DNA of 64,000 bases from Nemertoderma westbladi (GCA_032718475.1 JAUCBJ010000030.1:1-64000); one strand, 5' to 3'. Shown: positions 42,327-54,110, counted from the stretch's first letter. Translations and numbers: made by a program. Notes: generated by a model from the sequence alone, not told the origin.

Positions 42327-42766
42327 CTTCCAAGCTCGCTTCCTTTCTCGGGCTGTCGGTCTGGGATACAGCTTCCTTTGCCTCTGAGGCATTCGGTGGC
42401 ATTGTCTCTCCCACCCTGGATTACTGGCAGGTGGACCTTCTGCTCAGCAATGGAATCTCTTCCCTCGGTGTGACAGCCTGGGTAGTCGACAATATCTGTT
42501 CTCCCCTGGGGCCAAAGAACCTTAGAGCCACCGACTGGCTCACGATTGATCTTGCGGACCCTGACCCCTCAGCTGTCCGTCCTACCGACTTCCTACTTGG
42601 TGCAGACCTCCTCACACATATTCTCCTCCCTGGAATAATGGTCAAAGATGGGGTGATGGCGCAGAACACAATCTTTGGTTGGACTCTTCTGGGACGCTGT
42701 TCCTCTACAAGACCGAAACTCTCTCGGTCCTTCCTCTTCTGTACCAGGGGGCTGAACGTCCCATGA
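42314..42766 (+). pseudogene. BEL/Pao copy 2: A17 protease part
   Basis: Reads LASFLGLSVWDTASFASEAF and later TDFLLGADLLTHILLPGIMV, NTIFGWTLLGRCSS, which is the C-terminal half of a Pao-type aspartic protease. The active-site region falls in the preceding frame as LLLDTPCC, so the DSG motif is lost and the protease is broken. Confidence 0.82.
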
Positions 42767-43923
42767 GACCTGGAGACCATCGGAATTACGCCCGAGACTG
42801 ACGACGAAGACTCGGACTAGTTTGTCCACCCACGCCTTGTTAGGGCTCATTTCGAAATAGACCTCCCCTGGATTGACGACCACCCCCCAGAGAGTAACTA
42901 TAGTTGAGTCCCCCCACGCCGACTTACCCCCAACCATCTCGAAGGACTCAAGCAGACATGGCCTTGCGATTCCGAGTCTACCCCTGCATGGCCGTAAGGG
43001 ACATCATCAAAGTGTTCCACCAGATCTCTATCGCCAACCCGGACAGTGTGTACCTCTGCATACAATGGTGAGATGAGGATGGGGAGGTCGTGAGCTACTT
43101 TGTTCGCCTTCGTTCGCCTTCCTTGGGCTCAACTGCTCCCCGAGCGCCCTCCACTCTACCCTGCGAGTCCTGTTCAGCCTTCCCGCAGACGCTGCTTCGG
43201 CCCCAGCATTGCCGAACTCGTCTGCTGATGCGACCCCGGTTGGTGAACCCCATCTGCGAAGGGGAGAGCCTTCCGACCCAAGTACTGGGAATTCCATGGG
43301 ACCCTGATGCCGACGTAATCTCAGTCAACCTCGACAATGTCGCCCTGCCTAAGGAGTTCACTAAGAGGTCCTTACTGGCCTCCACCGCCTCCATCTTCGA
43401 CCCCCTGGGTCTCCTCTCCCCTTGGACGCTTTCTCTTTGCTTGCAACTGCAGGCAGCCTGGGTCTGGGTGGGACCATCCGCTAGACCCTTCTGCCATGAG
43501 TATCTGTGTGAATCTCCTTTCCCGCATACGTACAAACCCACCTGCCGTACCCCGGAACTGCTCGCACCCAGACTGTATCGAGGGGGTGTGCGGACTCTGC
43601 TTTGCTCCAAGGCGCACACTGCGCCATGGCGGCCCCAACTTTCGATACCTCACCTGGAGCTGATGGCGGCTCTGCTGGGAACCCGTCTATACGTATCCGT
43701 CCTCAAGGCACACGAAGACCTCCCTGGGGTCAACGCCCACTTCTATTCGGACTCTACGATAACCCACGTCTGGCTGAGTACGCCTTCTGTAACCTGGAAA
43801 ACCTTCGTGCGCAACCGGGTGGGTGAGATCCAGCTCCACGCACCCTCCTATCTCTGGTCCCACATAAAAGGGACTGAACCCGACAGACATCGCTACCTGC
43901 AGGTTCGACCTCATCAATCTTAG
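42767..43923 (+). pseudogene. BEL/Pao copy 2: RT and RNase H part
   Basis: Remains of RT in several frames, then a long open stretch with LGIPWDPDADVISVNL, FDPLGLLSPWTLSLCLQLQA, LELMAALLGTRLYVSVL and HFYSDSTITHVWL, the RT thumb and RNase H of BEL/Pao. The RT catalytic core is mostly deleted between 42780 and 43090. Confidence 0.85.
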
Positions 43924-44290
43924 TGCTTCTAGTTGGTGGTCGGGCCTCCCGGGCGACCCCGACCACGTACCAGTCGTTGACCCGCCGGTCATTGACCCTC
44001 AGCACGCGACTCTGGAAAGCCGCTGTCTGTTGTCTTGTGCTGCCATGGGGAGCGAGACTGTCATAGACCTCCTACGTTTCTCGACACTCACCCGCTCGGT
44101 TCGGGTTATGGCATGGGTGTCTCGCTTCATCCACAACTGCTGGGTTCATCGGCGAACCCGCAACTCCACTGCTAGCGGCCCCCTCAGTGGAGAGGAGCGA
44201 GCCGAAGCCCTTATCTCACTCTTCTATTTGGAACAAATAGAAGATATTGTTGAAGGACAACAAATCTGTTCCTTCTGTACATGGCTTTAG
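43924..44290 (+). pseudogene. BEL/Pao copy 2: pre-integrase linker, truncated
   Basis: Encodes LLRFSTLTRSVRVMAWVSRF and EERAEALISLFYLEQIE, the conserved linker before the integrase zinc-binding domain. The integrase itself is missing because a LINE begins at about 44325. Confidence 0.8.
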
Positions 44291-45045
44291 CTGACGTTCT
44301 GTTATTTACGATTTGTTTCATCTACTTCAGGTCAGGTATTCTAGGTCATTGATCAAGAAAACTTGCCACCTCCATGCAGCATAAAGGAGGTACCACCTGT
44401 AGCTGCATAGACCCTCTTACTAGGGCAAATCTGGTCCTGTAACTAGGACCCCCTTCGTTCTGGGATAAGGATGCCCTTGGTCCTGGATTAAGGACCCATA
44501 TACTTGGCTGCAGGGGTATATGGCCTGACCAGGCAGATGGTGATCTACCAATGGCTGGTCAGGAGTAGAGTGTTCTCATGTCCACTCTGAGAGCACTTCA
44601 CTGCGACCCGCCCCTGGCAGCAAGGGTACAGGGCATGACCCAGCAGATGAGCTGCAACAGCCAATGGTGGGTATGTGCGCCAGAGTAGATATGGGTGATG
44701 GGCCTCATATCTGACTCCATTGCGACACCCACCCTGTGGAATGGCAAACCAGGGTGTGGTATTTGCCCCGAGAGCTGACTCGGCAAAAAAGCACCCACCA
44801 ACCCCCACTATGGATTACATTAGCAATGCGGAGGTCCAGCCACTAGAGGCCAGTGGAATTACCGGACACAATCGGCCTCACAGGCGTCAGTTAACTCCTG
44901 ACCGGCTACCTGTCTCACCACCTACTGGAGAGAGAGCAGCCAACAATTCTTTGAGTCCCTTTCCTGTTGACCTTTCTGGCCCAAACCCTGGGTCACCAGG
45001 GAGGCCAGATTGTGATGGGGAGAGGGATTCTGGAGTTGGAGGCTA

Positions 45046-46110
45046 CTCTCATGTTCCACCCCGACCAACAAAGCCATATTGGTGAATCTGAGGCAAGTCA
45101 CTAGACTAGCCTCAGTAAACACCCTAACACACGGGTCCCCAATGCGACAAGGTGAGCTGACTGCCTTGGCAGATAAGCTTTCTCTTAGCGCAGTGGGTGT
45201 TCAAGAGCACCGAATGCAGACTGGACAGACTGATGAGGTTCTGATTAAGGACATGGGGGACGGTTGGCGACTCGCCCTCGCGTCAGCAGATGATAGTGGC
45301 AATGGTGGAATTGGTCTATTGATGAATCCAACTGCACATGCAGCATTGGACAAAATAGACCAAATCTCTAACCGCATCATCCGTTGCCACTTCTCATGTT
45401 CTGGAAGACTGGCTAAGAAGTTTCCTAAGGTGGTTCTGATTGTGTGCTACTCTCGAACTAGTGTTGCCCCTGTAGAGGAGGTGGAAAATTTCTACCACAA
45501 TCTACAAGCAGCAACTGATGGAGTGGATCAGCATGCATTCTTAACATTCCTGGGAGACTTTAATGCAAGTCTACATCAATCACCTACATCGCCCTGGGTC
45601 TATAGCAATAGTGTTAACCGAAATTCTGTCCATCTTCAGGATTTTATCTCTGGAAATGGATTGTTTTCGGCTGGAACCCAGGTCAAGAAGCGAACTGGAA
45701 AGCTATGGACTCATAGTGGACCCAGTGGTCACAGGTCCCAGATAGACCATATTCTGTTTCGTAGGAAATACAGGAGCTCTATACAAGACTGTAATGCATT
45801 TACACTTCGACCCTTCTCCAGTGATCACCGCCTTATTGTGGCCAAGGTAAGTCTTAGTCTGCGTGCTAGCAGAACAACGAAATCTGCCTTGCCTCGACAT
45901 GACTGGTCCTCTCTGTTGCAACAGCCAAGTGTGAGATCCAGCTTCACACTACAGCTGAGCAACAGGTATGAGGCTCTTGCCTCTGAGGCGGCAGATCACT
46001 GTGAGGGCTATACTGCCTTTACAGAAGCAGTTAAGTTAGCAGCTGCAGAAACAGTTCCTGTATACCCTCGAAACAGGAAAAGGGCCCCGACCCCGAAACT
46101 GACAACATAA
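45046..46110 (+). pseudogene. LINE family A APE-type endonuclease
   Basis: The exonuclease/endonuclease/phosphatase fold that nicks target DNA for LINE integration. Visible motifs: LASVNTLTHG (motif I region), VGVQEHRM (catalytic Glu), FLGDFNASLHQ (Asp/Asn pair), SQIDHILFRR, and SSDHRLIVAKV (terminal Asp-His). The first ATG does not coincide with the domain start, so the true initiation is unclear. The frame closes at 46110, and the linker continues in another frame (IIQKCRNDLHKAQKESRLKQ). Confidence 0.85.
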
Positions 46111-46403
46111 TTCAGAAGTGCCGAAATGACCTTCATAAGGCGCAGAAAGAGTCCCGACTCAAACAGACTACAGCGGCCAAGAGTGCAGTTAAGGCTGTAT
46201 CTAGCTCCCTGAACAGGCAGTACTCTATTAATCTACAGGAGCTAATAAACCAACAGGTCGATGCCATCAATGATGCTGACGACAGCAGGCAATCATCCCA
46301 GGCATGGAAATCGATCAATTTGCTTACTGGGCGGAAAAGCCAACCAACCACCAAGGTTAAGGCTGAATCACCAGCCGATCGCCTCAATGGTTGGAATCAA
46401 TGA

Positions 46404-47468
46404 TTGATCTCGATTGCTGCAAAGCTATACAATAGGATTCTATTAAATCGCATCAGGGATCCCATTGAGAGACTGCTCCGTGAAAATCAGAATGGGTTCC
46501 GTAAAGGTCGTGGGACCATGGAGGCCATTTTGGCACTTAGAAGGATAATTGAAGAATTATCAAAAAAGAAAGACAGGCATCTGGCTGTTATCTTTGTTTA
46601 CTTCTTCAAGGCCTTTGATTCAGTCTCTCGCTCACGTATGTTCAGCATACTTTCATTATATTGGATTCCTGATGAAATTATTGCAGCAATCAGATCAGTA
46701 TACGATGGTTCGACAACATTTCTGTCTACTGTTGACGGTGGCACAGAACCATTTGAAGTGTTATGGGGCGTCCTCCAAGGAGACACACTTGCACCATTCT
46801 TGTTCATTATTGTGGTTGACTATGTTCTATGCATGTCCTTAGATCATCGTAATGATGATGGGGTGATGATAACTCCACCTAGTGGCTCCAGAAGTCGAGG
46901 AAATCCTGCCAAGCACCTAACTGATCTAGACTTTGCTGATGACTTAGGAGTACTCTCAGAATCATTAAAGGGAGCCCAACGGCTCCTCAGCTCATTACAA
47001 CATGCTCCTTCTAGTGTTGGTCTTTTTATTAACTCCAGAAAGACCAAAATTTTGACAGTTAACTTTGAAAGTCCTCAGCTAGTCTCTGATCGGATGAGCA
47101 TAAGCTCAAAGGATGGTATGCTTGAGCATGTGGACGACTTCTGTTACCTGGGATCATGGATCCGGAAGTCAGGTGAGGACCTTCGAATACGTAAGGGAAA
47201 GGCATGGGCAGCCTCCAGGATTTGGAAGTCACCGAGAATTAATCGGAAACTTAAGGTCCGATTATTTAGAGCAGCAGTAGTTCCAGTACTCCTCTACGGG
47301 AGTCCATGCTGGGCTCTAACTGCTGAGGACACCAAATCTCTGGATGGCACATTCACAAGAATGATACGCCGGGTTCATTGTGTCAAGTACAATGCACACA
47401 TCTCCAACCAGACACTATATAACATTGGAGGTGTCTCATTGGTTCCCCCAAGCTTGACACTAGAATAA
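46404..47468 (+). pseudogene. LINE family A reverse transcriptase
   Basis: RT fingers and palm: SIAAKLYNRILLNRIRDPIE, NQNGFRKGRGTMEAILALRR, FVYFFKAFDSVSRS, GVLQGDTLAPFLFIIVVDYV, and the catalytic DLDFADDLGVLSES intact. Then YLGSWIRKSGEDLRIRKGKA and VVPVLLYGSPCWAL. A deletion removes the RT start (KGNLTLYGSFRG) at about 46400. The frame stops at 47468, with NRLRFAGHCFRREDQPVHNL continuing after TAA. Dead copy. Confidence 0.88.
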
Positions 47469-47743
47469 AATCGCCTCCGCTTTGCAGGACATTGCTTTCG
47501 CCGTGAGGACCAGCCAGTGCATAATCTTGTACTTTGGCAGTCTCATGGAGTGAATAAGCATGGTGGACAGCCCATGACTTTCTTGAGACGCATCTTAAAG
47601 GACACTCGGCCTTGAAGATGCGGATGATCTAGCAAATGTCATGGGTGATAGGGAGTTGTGGCGGTGCAATTTTGTTGACAAGCCGGCACAGCATTCTTAA
47701 AAATGCAGCTGCAATGCAGCATGCCGATCCTAGTAGTAGTAGT

Positions 47744-48159
47744 TCATCTACTCGTTTCCATATCAATATCTTGAATGTCGCCTCCTTCGTAGTTAGTGTC
47801 TGATACAGAAATGCGAAAGCAATACTCTCTGACACAGTCTGACAGTAGTTAAGCATAATATCATCGAAAAAGAAATCAATCGAAACTAAAACGATGATGC
47901 AAGCACATTATTTCATTTTAAACAACAAACATAATGTAAACAATGGCAGACCTACTGAACTGTACACAACTTGTGTATAGTATATTTCGAGTTTTCTAAT
48001 GCTCAAACAACCAGAACAGTGGCTCTCGATAACAAACGACAAACTGATATTGTATTTGGAATCAATGTATGTAAATTGATCAAAAAATTTTAAATTTTAT
48101 TTTATGTTGTATGTTTAGGAAAATTAATATTAACGCACTACTACTGTAGGTAGCACGTC
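47744..48159. other. Spacer, no gene seen
   Basis: No recognisable feature between the LINE 3' tail and the inverted LINE 5' fragment. Confidence 0.4.
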
Positions 48160-48222
48160 TTTTACGCTGCACGGAGGTGACAAGTTTTCTGTATTAATGA
48201 CCTAGAATACCTGACCTGATCG
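48160..48222 (-). mobile_element. Inverted LINE family A 5'-end fragment
   Basis: The reverse complement matches 44327-44385 (TCAGGTCAGGTATTCTAGGT), so 44325 and 48222 bound an inverted pair around the LINE. Confidence 0.75.
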
Positions 48223-48234
48223 GTTGATAGGCTG

Positions 48235-48400
48235 CATCTACTGTATGTAGGCAGTACTCTGATAACCTGAAAGAGCTTATCAGGTTGATGCCATTAACAA
48301 TGCTGAAGGTAGTAGGCAATCAATAAACCTGCTCACTTGGAGGAAAAGCCAACTACCAAGGTTAAAGCAGAATCTCCAGCCTCTTGAAGGTTCAATTATT
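48235..48400 (+). mobile_element. LINE family A linker fragment
   Basis: Matches 46200-46390 (GGCAGTACTCT..., GTTGATGCCATTAACAATGC, GGAAAAGCCAAC...) with deletions. Confidence 0.8.
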
Positions 48401-48559
48401 AATATAACTGATGAAGCTTAGCCATTCAATCTATACAGTATTTGATTATTGTTACTGTAGTACAGTAAATGTGGTATTTTTTTTAAATATAAGTAAATAA
48501 TTGCTTTTTAGGCCTACCTATAAATATTAAAATCAAACAAATAAATCAAAAAAATAAAG

Positions 48560-48850
48560 CATCAGCTTGCTCTAGTGGTGACATTACTGGGCTTCCGATT
48601 AGGGAGCCCTGGTTCGATCCCTAGATGAGGCAGCACTGTTTGGGCACAGTGCTTTAAATGCTGCAGCCTAGCCCAACCCCGGCTTTCATCCTTCAGTGGT
48701 CGATAAATGGGAACCAAGGCAACTTGGGAAACAGAGTGGAAGGGTTTACTGTGGAAGATCACCCATGGTGGTGAACAGGCATTCCTTGGCTTAACGAGCC
48801 TAAAAGATTCTCCCATTCTAAATATTAAAATAAGATGTGCTGTTGTGGGT
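48560..48850 (+). mobile_element. tRNA-derived SINE
   Basis: A-box-like AGCTTGCTCTAGTGGTGA (48565-48582) and a perfect B box GGTTCGATCCC (48611-48621), the internal Pol III promoter, followed by a non-tRNA body (CAACTTGGGAAACAGAGTGG, CACCCATGGTGGTGAACAGG). It does not fold as a complete tRNA (no matching acceptor stem), so it is a SINE, not a tRNA gene. Confidence 0.75.
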
Positions 48851-48970
48851 AGTACAAACTATTCACCAAAACCAGTAAGTCAGACTTTATGTTTACCAAT
48901 CCACCACAATTCACATGTAAGTAGTATACCGGTACTCATGCGAACATAATTAATTTAAAATAATATTTAT

Positions 48971-50996
48971 TTAGTTGCACATGTCTTTATCGTCACAGCA
49001 AATTAATTCGCAATCCGCGGTATCCGCACACAGCAATGGTTCTGCTTTGTCGCAATATTGTCGGTAATCTGGCAGGATTCCCGCCATTCCCACTACGCCG
49101 TCATAAACTGTGTTATCTCCTTTTTTCAAACTCTGGAATAAAAATATACATTTTAGTGCCTCAAGTATTATTATGATTTTAACACAGAATTCGCCAATGA
49201 GTCAATTTCTGCATTTCTTTATGTTGAAATGTATTCTGAATCCGATTAACACACTTAGAAGGCCATGCTCCCATAACTTAGATATTTAGGCTATCGTTTT
49301 AAAATTGTACCTACTGTATATGCCAGTTTTGCATAGGAATTTGAATTTTTTATTAGACGTCAAATCAGCTAAAATTTACGCAATTAAAATATGAACAATA
49401 ACGATAACATAATAAAATAGTTAACAGAACAACAAAGGTACCGACAAAGCCAATACAAAGACCTTCAATCAGATATATATTAATTGTTCATTAAGCATCT
49501 GTACTGTATTGTATATTTATATAAAATATTGAAATATGTTACTGAAAATAAAATATATTTTAATATGTTACTGAACTGAAAATAAGATGGGCATAGGATA
49601 GGGCCTACTGTACTGTATACGTAGTTGCACGGGGTCTCTAAAACATTGTGTAATAATGATTTGTCGTTGAGGATAGCCCCATGTGACTGCGTCTCGTTTC
49701 CATAGACAGTATGATAATGAATTTTTTTTAAACAGCCTATATAACAAATTTTACTATTATAAATAGAGTAAGCCCGGGAAACGTTGATATAAAATAGGAA
49801 ACAACGAATCGGGAGCTAGAATTGTTGTTTATTATGATAGAGGGAGATTTGATTTATATTTGTAAAACTTAACAATCGAATTTGTCTTAAGGGTTTTAAT
49901 GCTTTTTGAGTAATCATTGTAATAAATGGATTAATTTTTTTTGAAACTGTGGCGGGATCCGAGTTGGCAAAAGATCCCGAACGGTGTATGTGTGTTGGAG
50001 TCGTATGGAGAATAGGCGCCGTCGCGTTTCCTAGGCAACTGAAAGGCTGTGGTTGGAACTGAAAGGCCGAAGGCCGTTGAAATAACTGAGTTTGTAGTCT
50101 ACCTAGCTGTCTAGTTGTAGAACCGTCTGACCTCTACACTCAATGTAGCCAACTGAAGCACAATTAACAGAGTAACTTGTTATATATATTACATGGGATA
50201 CACATTTCTACCTTGGTTTGGCCTACCAGTGAATGCGCGATAATTGATGGTAAACCGCCCTATCATTGGTTGATCTATTCTCTGGCCCTATGCTATTTTC
50301 CCCTGGCCCTATGCTAGCTTCCCCCTGAGATGAGCTAATGTGCTGGCATCTCTCTCTCTCTAGCTGGCAATGTATATTGCCCTGGTGTCTTCAGTATGTG
50401 ATATTATATTGGTAATATCGCATATCCCATTATGATTCGTAAATCATGCCTTTCCCCATTTTTCGCTGGGTAGTGCAGCGAATTGGATCCGCTAACAAAA
50501 ACAACCTACAGTACATATCCCTATACATTGTTTCCTACGTAATATGTTACATAATTCCAATACCAAAACTATTTTTGTTTAAAATCGTTACATTTAATGT
50601 ATTTAAAAGTAAATAAGACCAAAATCCTGGAATATTACTTGCAAACAAAATTACAATCAAAATTGTCGTTTTATATGAAAAGTCAATTTTGTCATTTAGG
50701 TTGTTTGAAAATGAAAGCTAACAGATTGACTTGCAGATTTCCGACCCGGACAATTCCGACATATCAAAATTAAAGTTTTTAATTTATTTTGGTATATTTG
50801 GCTCACTCTTCTCTTGTGGCATCTACTGTATGTGTACCGTTACTACCGTTTTATGAAAACGACATGGTACTGTACATACCCAGCAAAAATCGCAAAGATC
50901 TCCTCTATCTTTGACATCTCCATCCGACATTGTCCTTTTGCAACGCAAACTGAATCCAACTACAACAAATGACGCAAATACCAACAATTTCAACAT
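48971..50996 (-). CDS. Secreted Ly6/uPAR-type (three-finger-like) small protein, two exons
   Basis: Exon 1 is 50996-50880 (39 codons) and exon 2 is 49132-48971. The donor is TGG|GTATGT and the acceptor TTTATTCCAG|AGT, both in phase 0. The joined product has 92 residues: signal peptide MLKLLVFASFVVVGFS (1-16), then LRC (Cys19), Cys35, Cys38, Cys66, Cys74, Cys80 and the terminal CCDDKDMCN, which is the CC-x4-CN hallmark at the end of three-finger domains. It ends right after CN, so there is no GPI signal and it is likely secreted. Nine cysteines are visible; an even number would be expected, so a small extra exon in the 1.75-kb intron is possible. AATAAA overlaps the stop region. No prediction of target is possible. 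Confidence 0.72.
50026..50039 (-). promoter_or_regulatory. X-box-like (RFX) motif
   Basis: GTTGCCTAGGAAAC on the minus strand is an imperfect palindrome matching the RFX X-box consensus. It lies in the intron of the Ly6-like gene, so relevance is uncertain. Confidence 0.35.
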
Positions 50997-51152
50997 TTTT
51001 GACAGAAGCGTTATGTATATTATTAACAAAAATATATAAATATGTTATAAAATAAAACTTGGAATAAAACTCGATTTAGGGGGTAGTGTCGATGATTTTG
51101 AAATAGGCCTACTGTATCTTAGTTAAATCGGCTTTTTTATTGGCAGAGGCAG

Positions 51153-51173
51153 GAGGCTCAGTTGGTTGAGTGC
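51153..51173 (+). mobile_element. SINE head fragment (A box only)
   Basis: GGCTCAGTTGGTTGAGTGC is a tRNA-like A-box segment. No B box follows, because a LINE 3' end abuts it. Confidence 0.45.
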
Positions 51174-51179
51174 TTTTAC

Positions 51180-51290
51180 TACAGTACTACACTACTACTA
51201 CTACTATTGGCATGCTACATTGCGGCTGCATTATATAAACATGTATATGCTGTGCCGGCTTTTCGACAAAATGCGCCGCCACAATATGGG
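51180..51290 (-). mobile_element. LINE family A 3'-end fragment
   Basis: The reverse complement matches 47650-47743, including the CTACTACTACTACTA tail (51186 on) and GCTGTGCCGGCTTTTCGACA. Confidence 0.85.
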
Positions 51291-51689
51291 GATTTTCAAG
51301 CTTATATATTCTCGTAGCAACCTTCCGGTCGCCTCCGGCTTCGGGCGACTGTTTGTTTGCTTTTTTAAATCAGAGTTTGACTCCTTCCCACAATAATTGT
51401 TTTGCATCGCGGTTTTATTATTTCTGTAATAAGCCTTTCTACTAAAAACATAGTCAATCGGACGCGTCACACCTCCAAATTATAACATACTGTAGGATCC
51501 TATGAGAGCCGAACCGACGTCCGTGTATCACGCGGAATAGTCAATATAGTCATAGGTCTCGGATCTATTTAACGGAACCGTCAAAATTATGAAGTCTGTG
51601 AAGGTTTCCTCAACAGAAGCGGATGCTTCTGGGAGCACTTTGTGTACCGCTTTAAAAATCGCTTTAAATACTGTATAATTAATATTGCT
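51291..51689. other. Spacer, no gene seen
   Basis: No recognisable feature; short frames only. Confidence 0.4.
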
Positions 51690-52165
51690 TAAGAAATATT
51701 ATAGGAGCTTGTAATGTATAGGCAATCATCAATGCCGTAATATGCGCCGCCACGCGGTCAGACGGTAGACAATCTGATGTAGCAGGATAGGGGCCTCAGT
51801 AGCCTAAACTGCTTACTGCGGGATAACGAGTACTCAAGTAACGGAATGAATTCATGTCAGACCTAATGAACAAGCCTAGAACTCACACTGTAGTACCATG
51901 GCCTACTATATATAGTAGGCCATGGTAGTAGTAGCCCTTAATGTGTCAGTGAATTTATATTTCGCGAAGGGTTATTTAAATAAACAACAATTATTTGAAT
52001 TAGAGCCCCTATCTGTTTTGTTTATGAATGCTATCGAATGATGAGAGTGTGATATGTGCCCCCTATCAGTTAAGCGATAGCTTTCAACCAAACTTTAACC
52101 TTTTCGATAACTTTCGCATAAATTCCGGTAGCTTCCGGTAATTGTCCTCTTTCAGAACTATCGCG
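51690..52165. repeat. Direct duplication, copy 1
   Basis: Aligns over about 470 bp with 53095-53555 (for example TGTCAGTGAATTTATATTTCG and AATTGTCCTCTTTCAGAA). It includes an extra 34-bp perfect palindrome at 51894-51927. Confidence 0.85.
51894..51927. repeat. 34-bp perfect palindrome
   Basis: Two 17-bp arms with no spacer: TACCATGGCCTACTATA and its reverse complement. Confidence 0.97.
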
Positions 52166-52694
52166 TTGTTGCTCTCTCCATGGCACCCAGCGGCTAAAAA
52201 TAGAGCTACAATAATAGATAAATCGAATCTAATACATAATAGAGAAAAATAGATAGCAAGACCTAGAAATAGCCGCCTTAAACATTTGTAGAATCGTTGT
52301 AAATAGATTATTATTGCTCGCTCACATCACAATTCTGTGTAACAACACAAGACCTTTAGCGAATGAGAAATGAGTTAACAGTTTACACGTCCTGTGTATA
52401 TATACAAAATAGAATACAATCACATTATTGGTCGCAGTGTGTGAGTTTCACAAACTGAAAACACTTACAGACAGTGTGTAAAAGAAACCACATCTTACTG
52501 TTCCATACCATATGTTTATTAGATAGCGGCTGTTACATAGTGGATGCTTTGTAGGTTCAATGGTAAGTAGTGATGTAGTGACAAACAATCACGAACTAAC
52601 CCAGTTAGAGTGTGCATTAGATACCTGCTGTTACATCTCCACTTTGTCCACTTATCGCGGTTTTGTTAAAGTAGAGCGAAAAAAGGCCGTCATC
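52166..52694. other. Spacer, no gene seen
   Basis: No supported gene. A 60-codon frame at 52560 runs into the G-rich end of the following element and is spurious. Confidence 0.4.
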
Positions 52695-52698
52695 TTAA

Positions 52699-53065
52699 GG
52701 GAGGGGGGGGGGGGGGGGGGGGGTGGGGGTACCCCCTACTAGGGTACAATTTTTCAGATTTTTTGTTTTTTATTTTATCTGATGCAGAATTTAATGGGGA
52801 TTTCAAAACTTAAATCTGCTTGGCGAGATCTTTTTAGTTCTTGACTTATCGCGCTGTCTTTCCGTCTACCAGTTTGTGGGGAAAATTTAGAAGACAAACA
52901 GACAGACAAACCGTTAGGCAGACATATTAGATACCACCAAATATTAAAACTGACATCGGAAATAAAATCACTGACACCGAAAACCCCCTTTTTGCGAATT
53001 TTAGTAAGGTCCCTCCCAGTCTTGTTAGCACTTCTGGCAGGAACCACTCAGATCTGGTCAAGATC
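52699..53065. mobile_element. TTAA-type element, truncated relative
   Basis: TTAA at 52695 is followed by a long G run and GGGTACCCCC. The next 150 bp align with the left end of 17456-19086 (GCAGAATTTAATGGGGATTT, then TTGGCGAGATCT). The right end is not clear. Confidence 0.7.
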
Positions 53066-53094
53066 ACCTTAAATATACAGAAGGCCTACCTATC

Positions 53095-53555
53095 GAATAT
53101 CGCCATAAAACTATTATAAGAGTTTGTAATGAATAGGTCATCATCAATGCTCAACGCCACCACGCGGTCAGCAGACGGTAGCCGGTCTGATGGTAGCAGG
53201 GTAGGGATGGGGACCGCAGTACCCTAGGCCTACCGGACTGCTGTAGGCCTACTGACTACAGGTCAGGCCTAATGAACAAGTCTACACGTAGCACTGTTGT
53301 ATTAGTAGAGCCCTTACTGTGTCAGTGAATTTATATTTCGCAAAGGAATATTATTTGAAATTAAACAGCAATTATTTGAATTAGAGCCCATATCACTTTT
53401 GTTTATGAATGCTATCGAACAATGAAAGTGCAAAATGTGCCCCCTATCAGTGAATGGATGGATGGCTTTAAACCAAACTTTAACTTTTTCGATAACTTTC
53501 CCATAACTTTCGGTAGCTTTCATTAGCTTTCGGTAATTGTCCTCTTTCAGAAATA
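53095..53555. repeat. Direct duplication, copy 2
   Basis: Partner of 51690-52165, offset about 1.4 kb, diverged, without the palindrome. Confidence 0.85.
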
Positions 53556-53840
53556 TCCGATATAAGGCACTATTATCCCTTATTTCCCTTCAATATACTG
53601 TACAGTATATTCCAAGCCTGTTTCAATGTACAGAAATTAGGTCTACATGAAATAATGCAAATTTTATTAATACTGTAGTTACATTTTCATTTACAGTAGT
53701 ATTTGCAAATTCAGAGAGACTTTCCTGTAAACAAAATTAAAAGATTTTCAAAAAACGTAGCAGACACGTGTGAGTGTATTGAACGAGTTAACCGTATGTA
53801 TATACGGTACGGGGAAAAATACTACAGTAAGACACGTGGA

Positions 53841-54034
53841 GTGTGTTGGACAGACCAACAGTATGTACTGTACGAGAGACACGTGTGAGTCTACAGTAAG
53901 TGTGTTGAACGAACTATATAACTGAATGTGCTGAGTATAAGTGTGTTGGACAGACCAACAGTATGTACTGTACGAGAGACACGTGTGAGTCTAAGTGTGT
54001 TGAACGAACTATATAACTGAATGTGCTGAGTATA
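53841..54034. repeat. About 99-bp tandem duplication (2 copies)
   Basis: GTGTGTTGGACAGACCAACA begins both copies (53841, 53940); the second lacks a few bases. A looser related copy precedes at 53760. Confidence 0.9.
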
Positions 54035-54110
54035 AGTGTATGAAACATTAATAATCGTAAATCATTACCCGAGGCTGCAATCTCAGCGCAATTATATTTA
54101 GAAACAAACT

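Larger units (their letters stand above)
44325..47743 (+). mobile_element. LINE family A, longest copy (internally deleted)
   Basis: The 5' region (44325-45045) is non-coding or weakly coding. The endonuclease ORF is at about 45050-46110, the linker follows in another frame at 46110-46400, and RT is at 46404-47468 with a C-terminal Cys/His-like tail past a TAA. The 3' terminus is a (TAG)n tail after CATGCCGATCC (47731-47743). The same 3' end recurs inverted at 51186 and 55301. Clade not assigned. Confidence 0.82.

Noticed and set aside
43095-43992. Several minus-strand frames of 70-170 codons
   Set aside because: Shadows of the GC-rich BEL/Pao RT/RNase H region, which is clearly coding in the plus direction.
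48565-48640. tRNA gene
   Set aside because: A and B boxes are present but no acceptor-stem pairing or full cloverleaf is seen; it continues into a SINE body.
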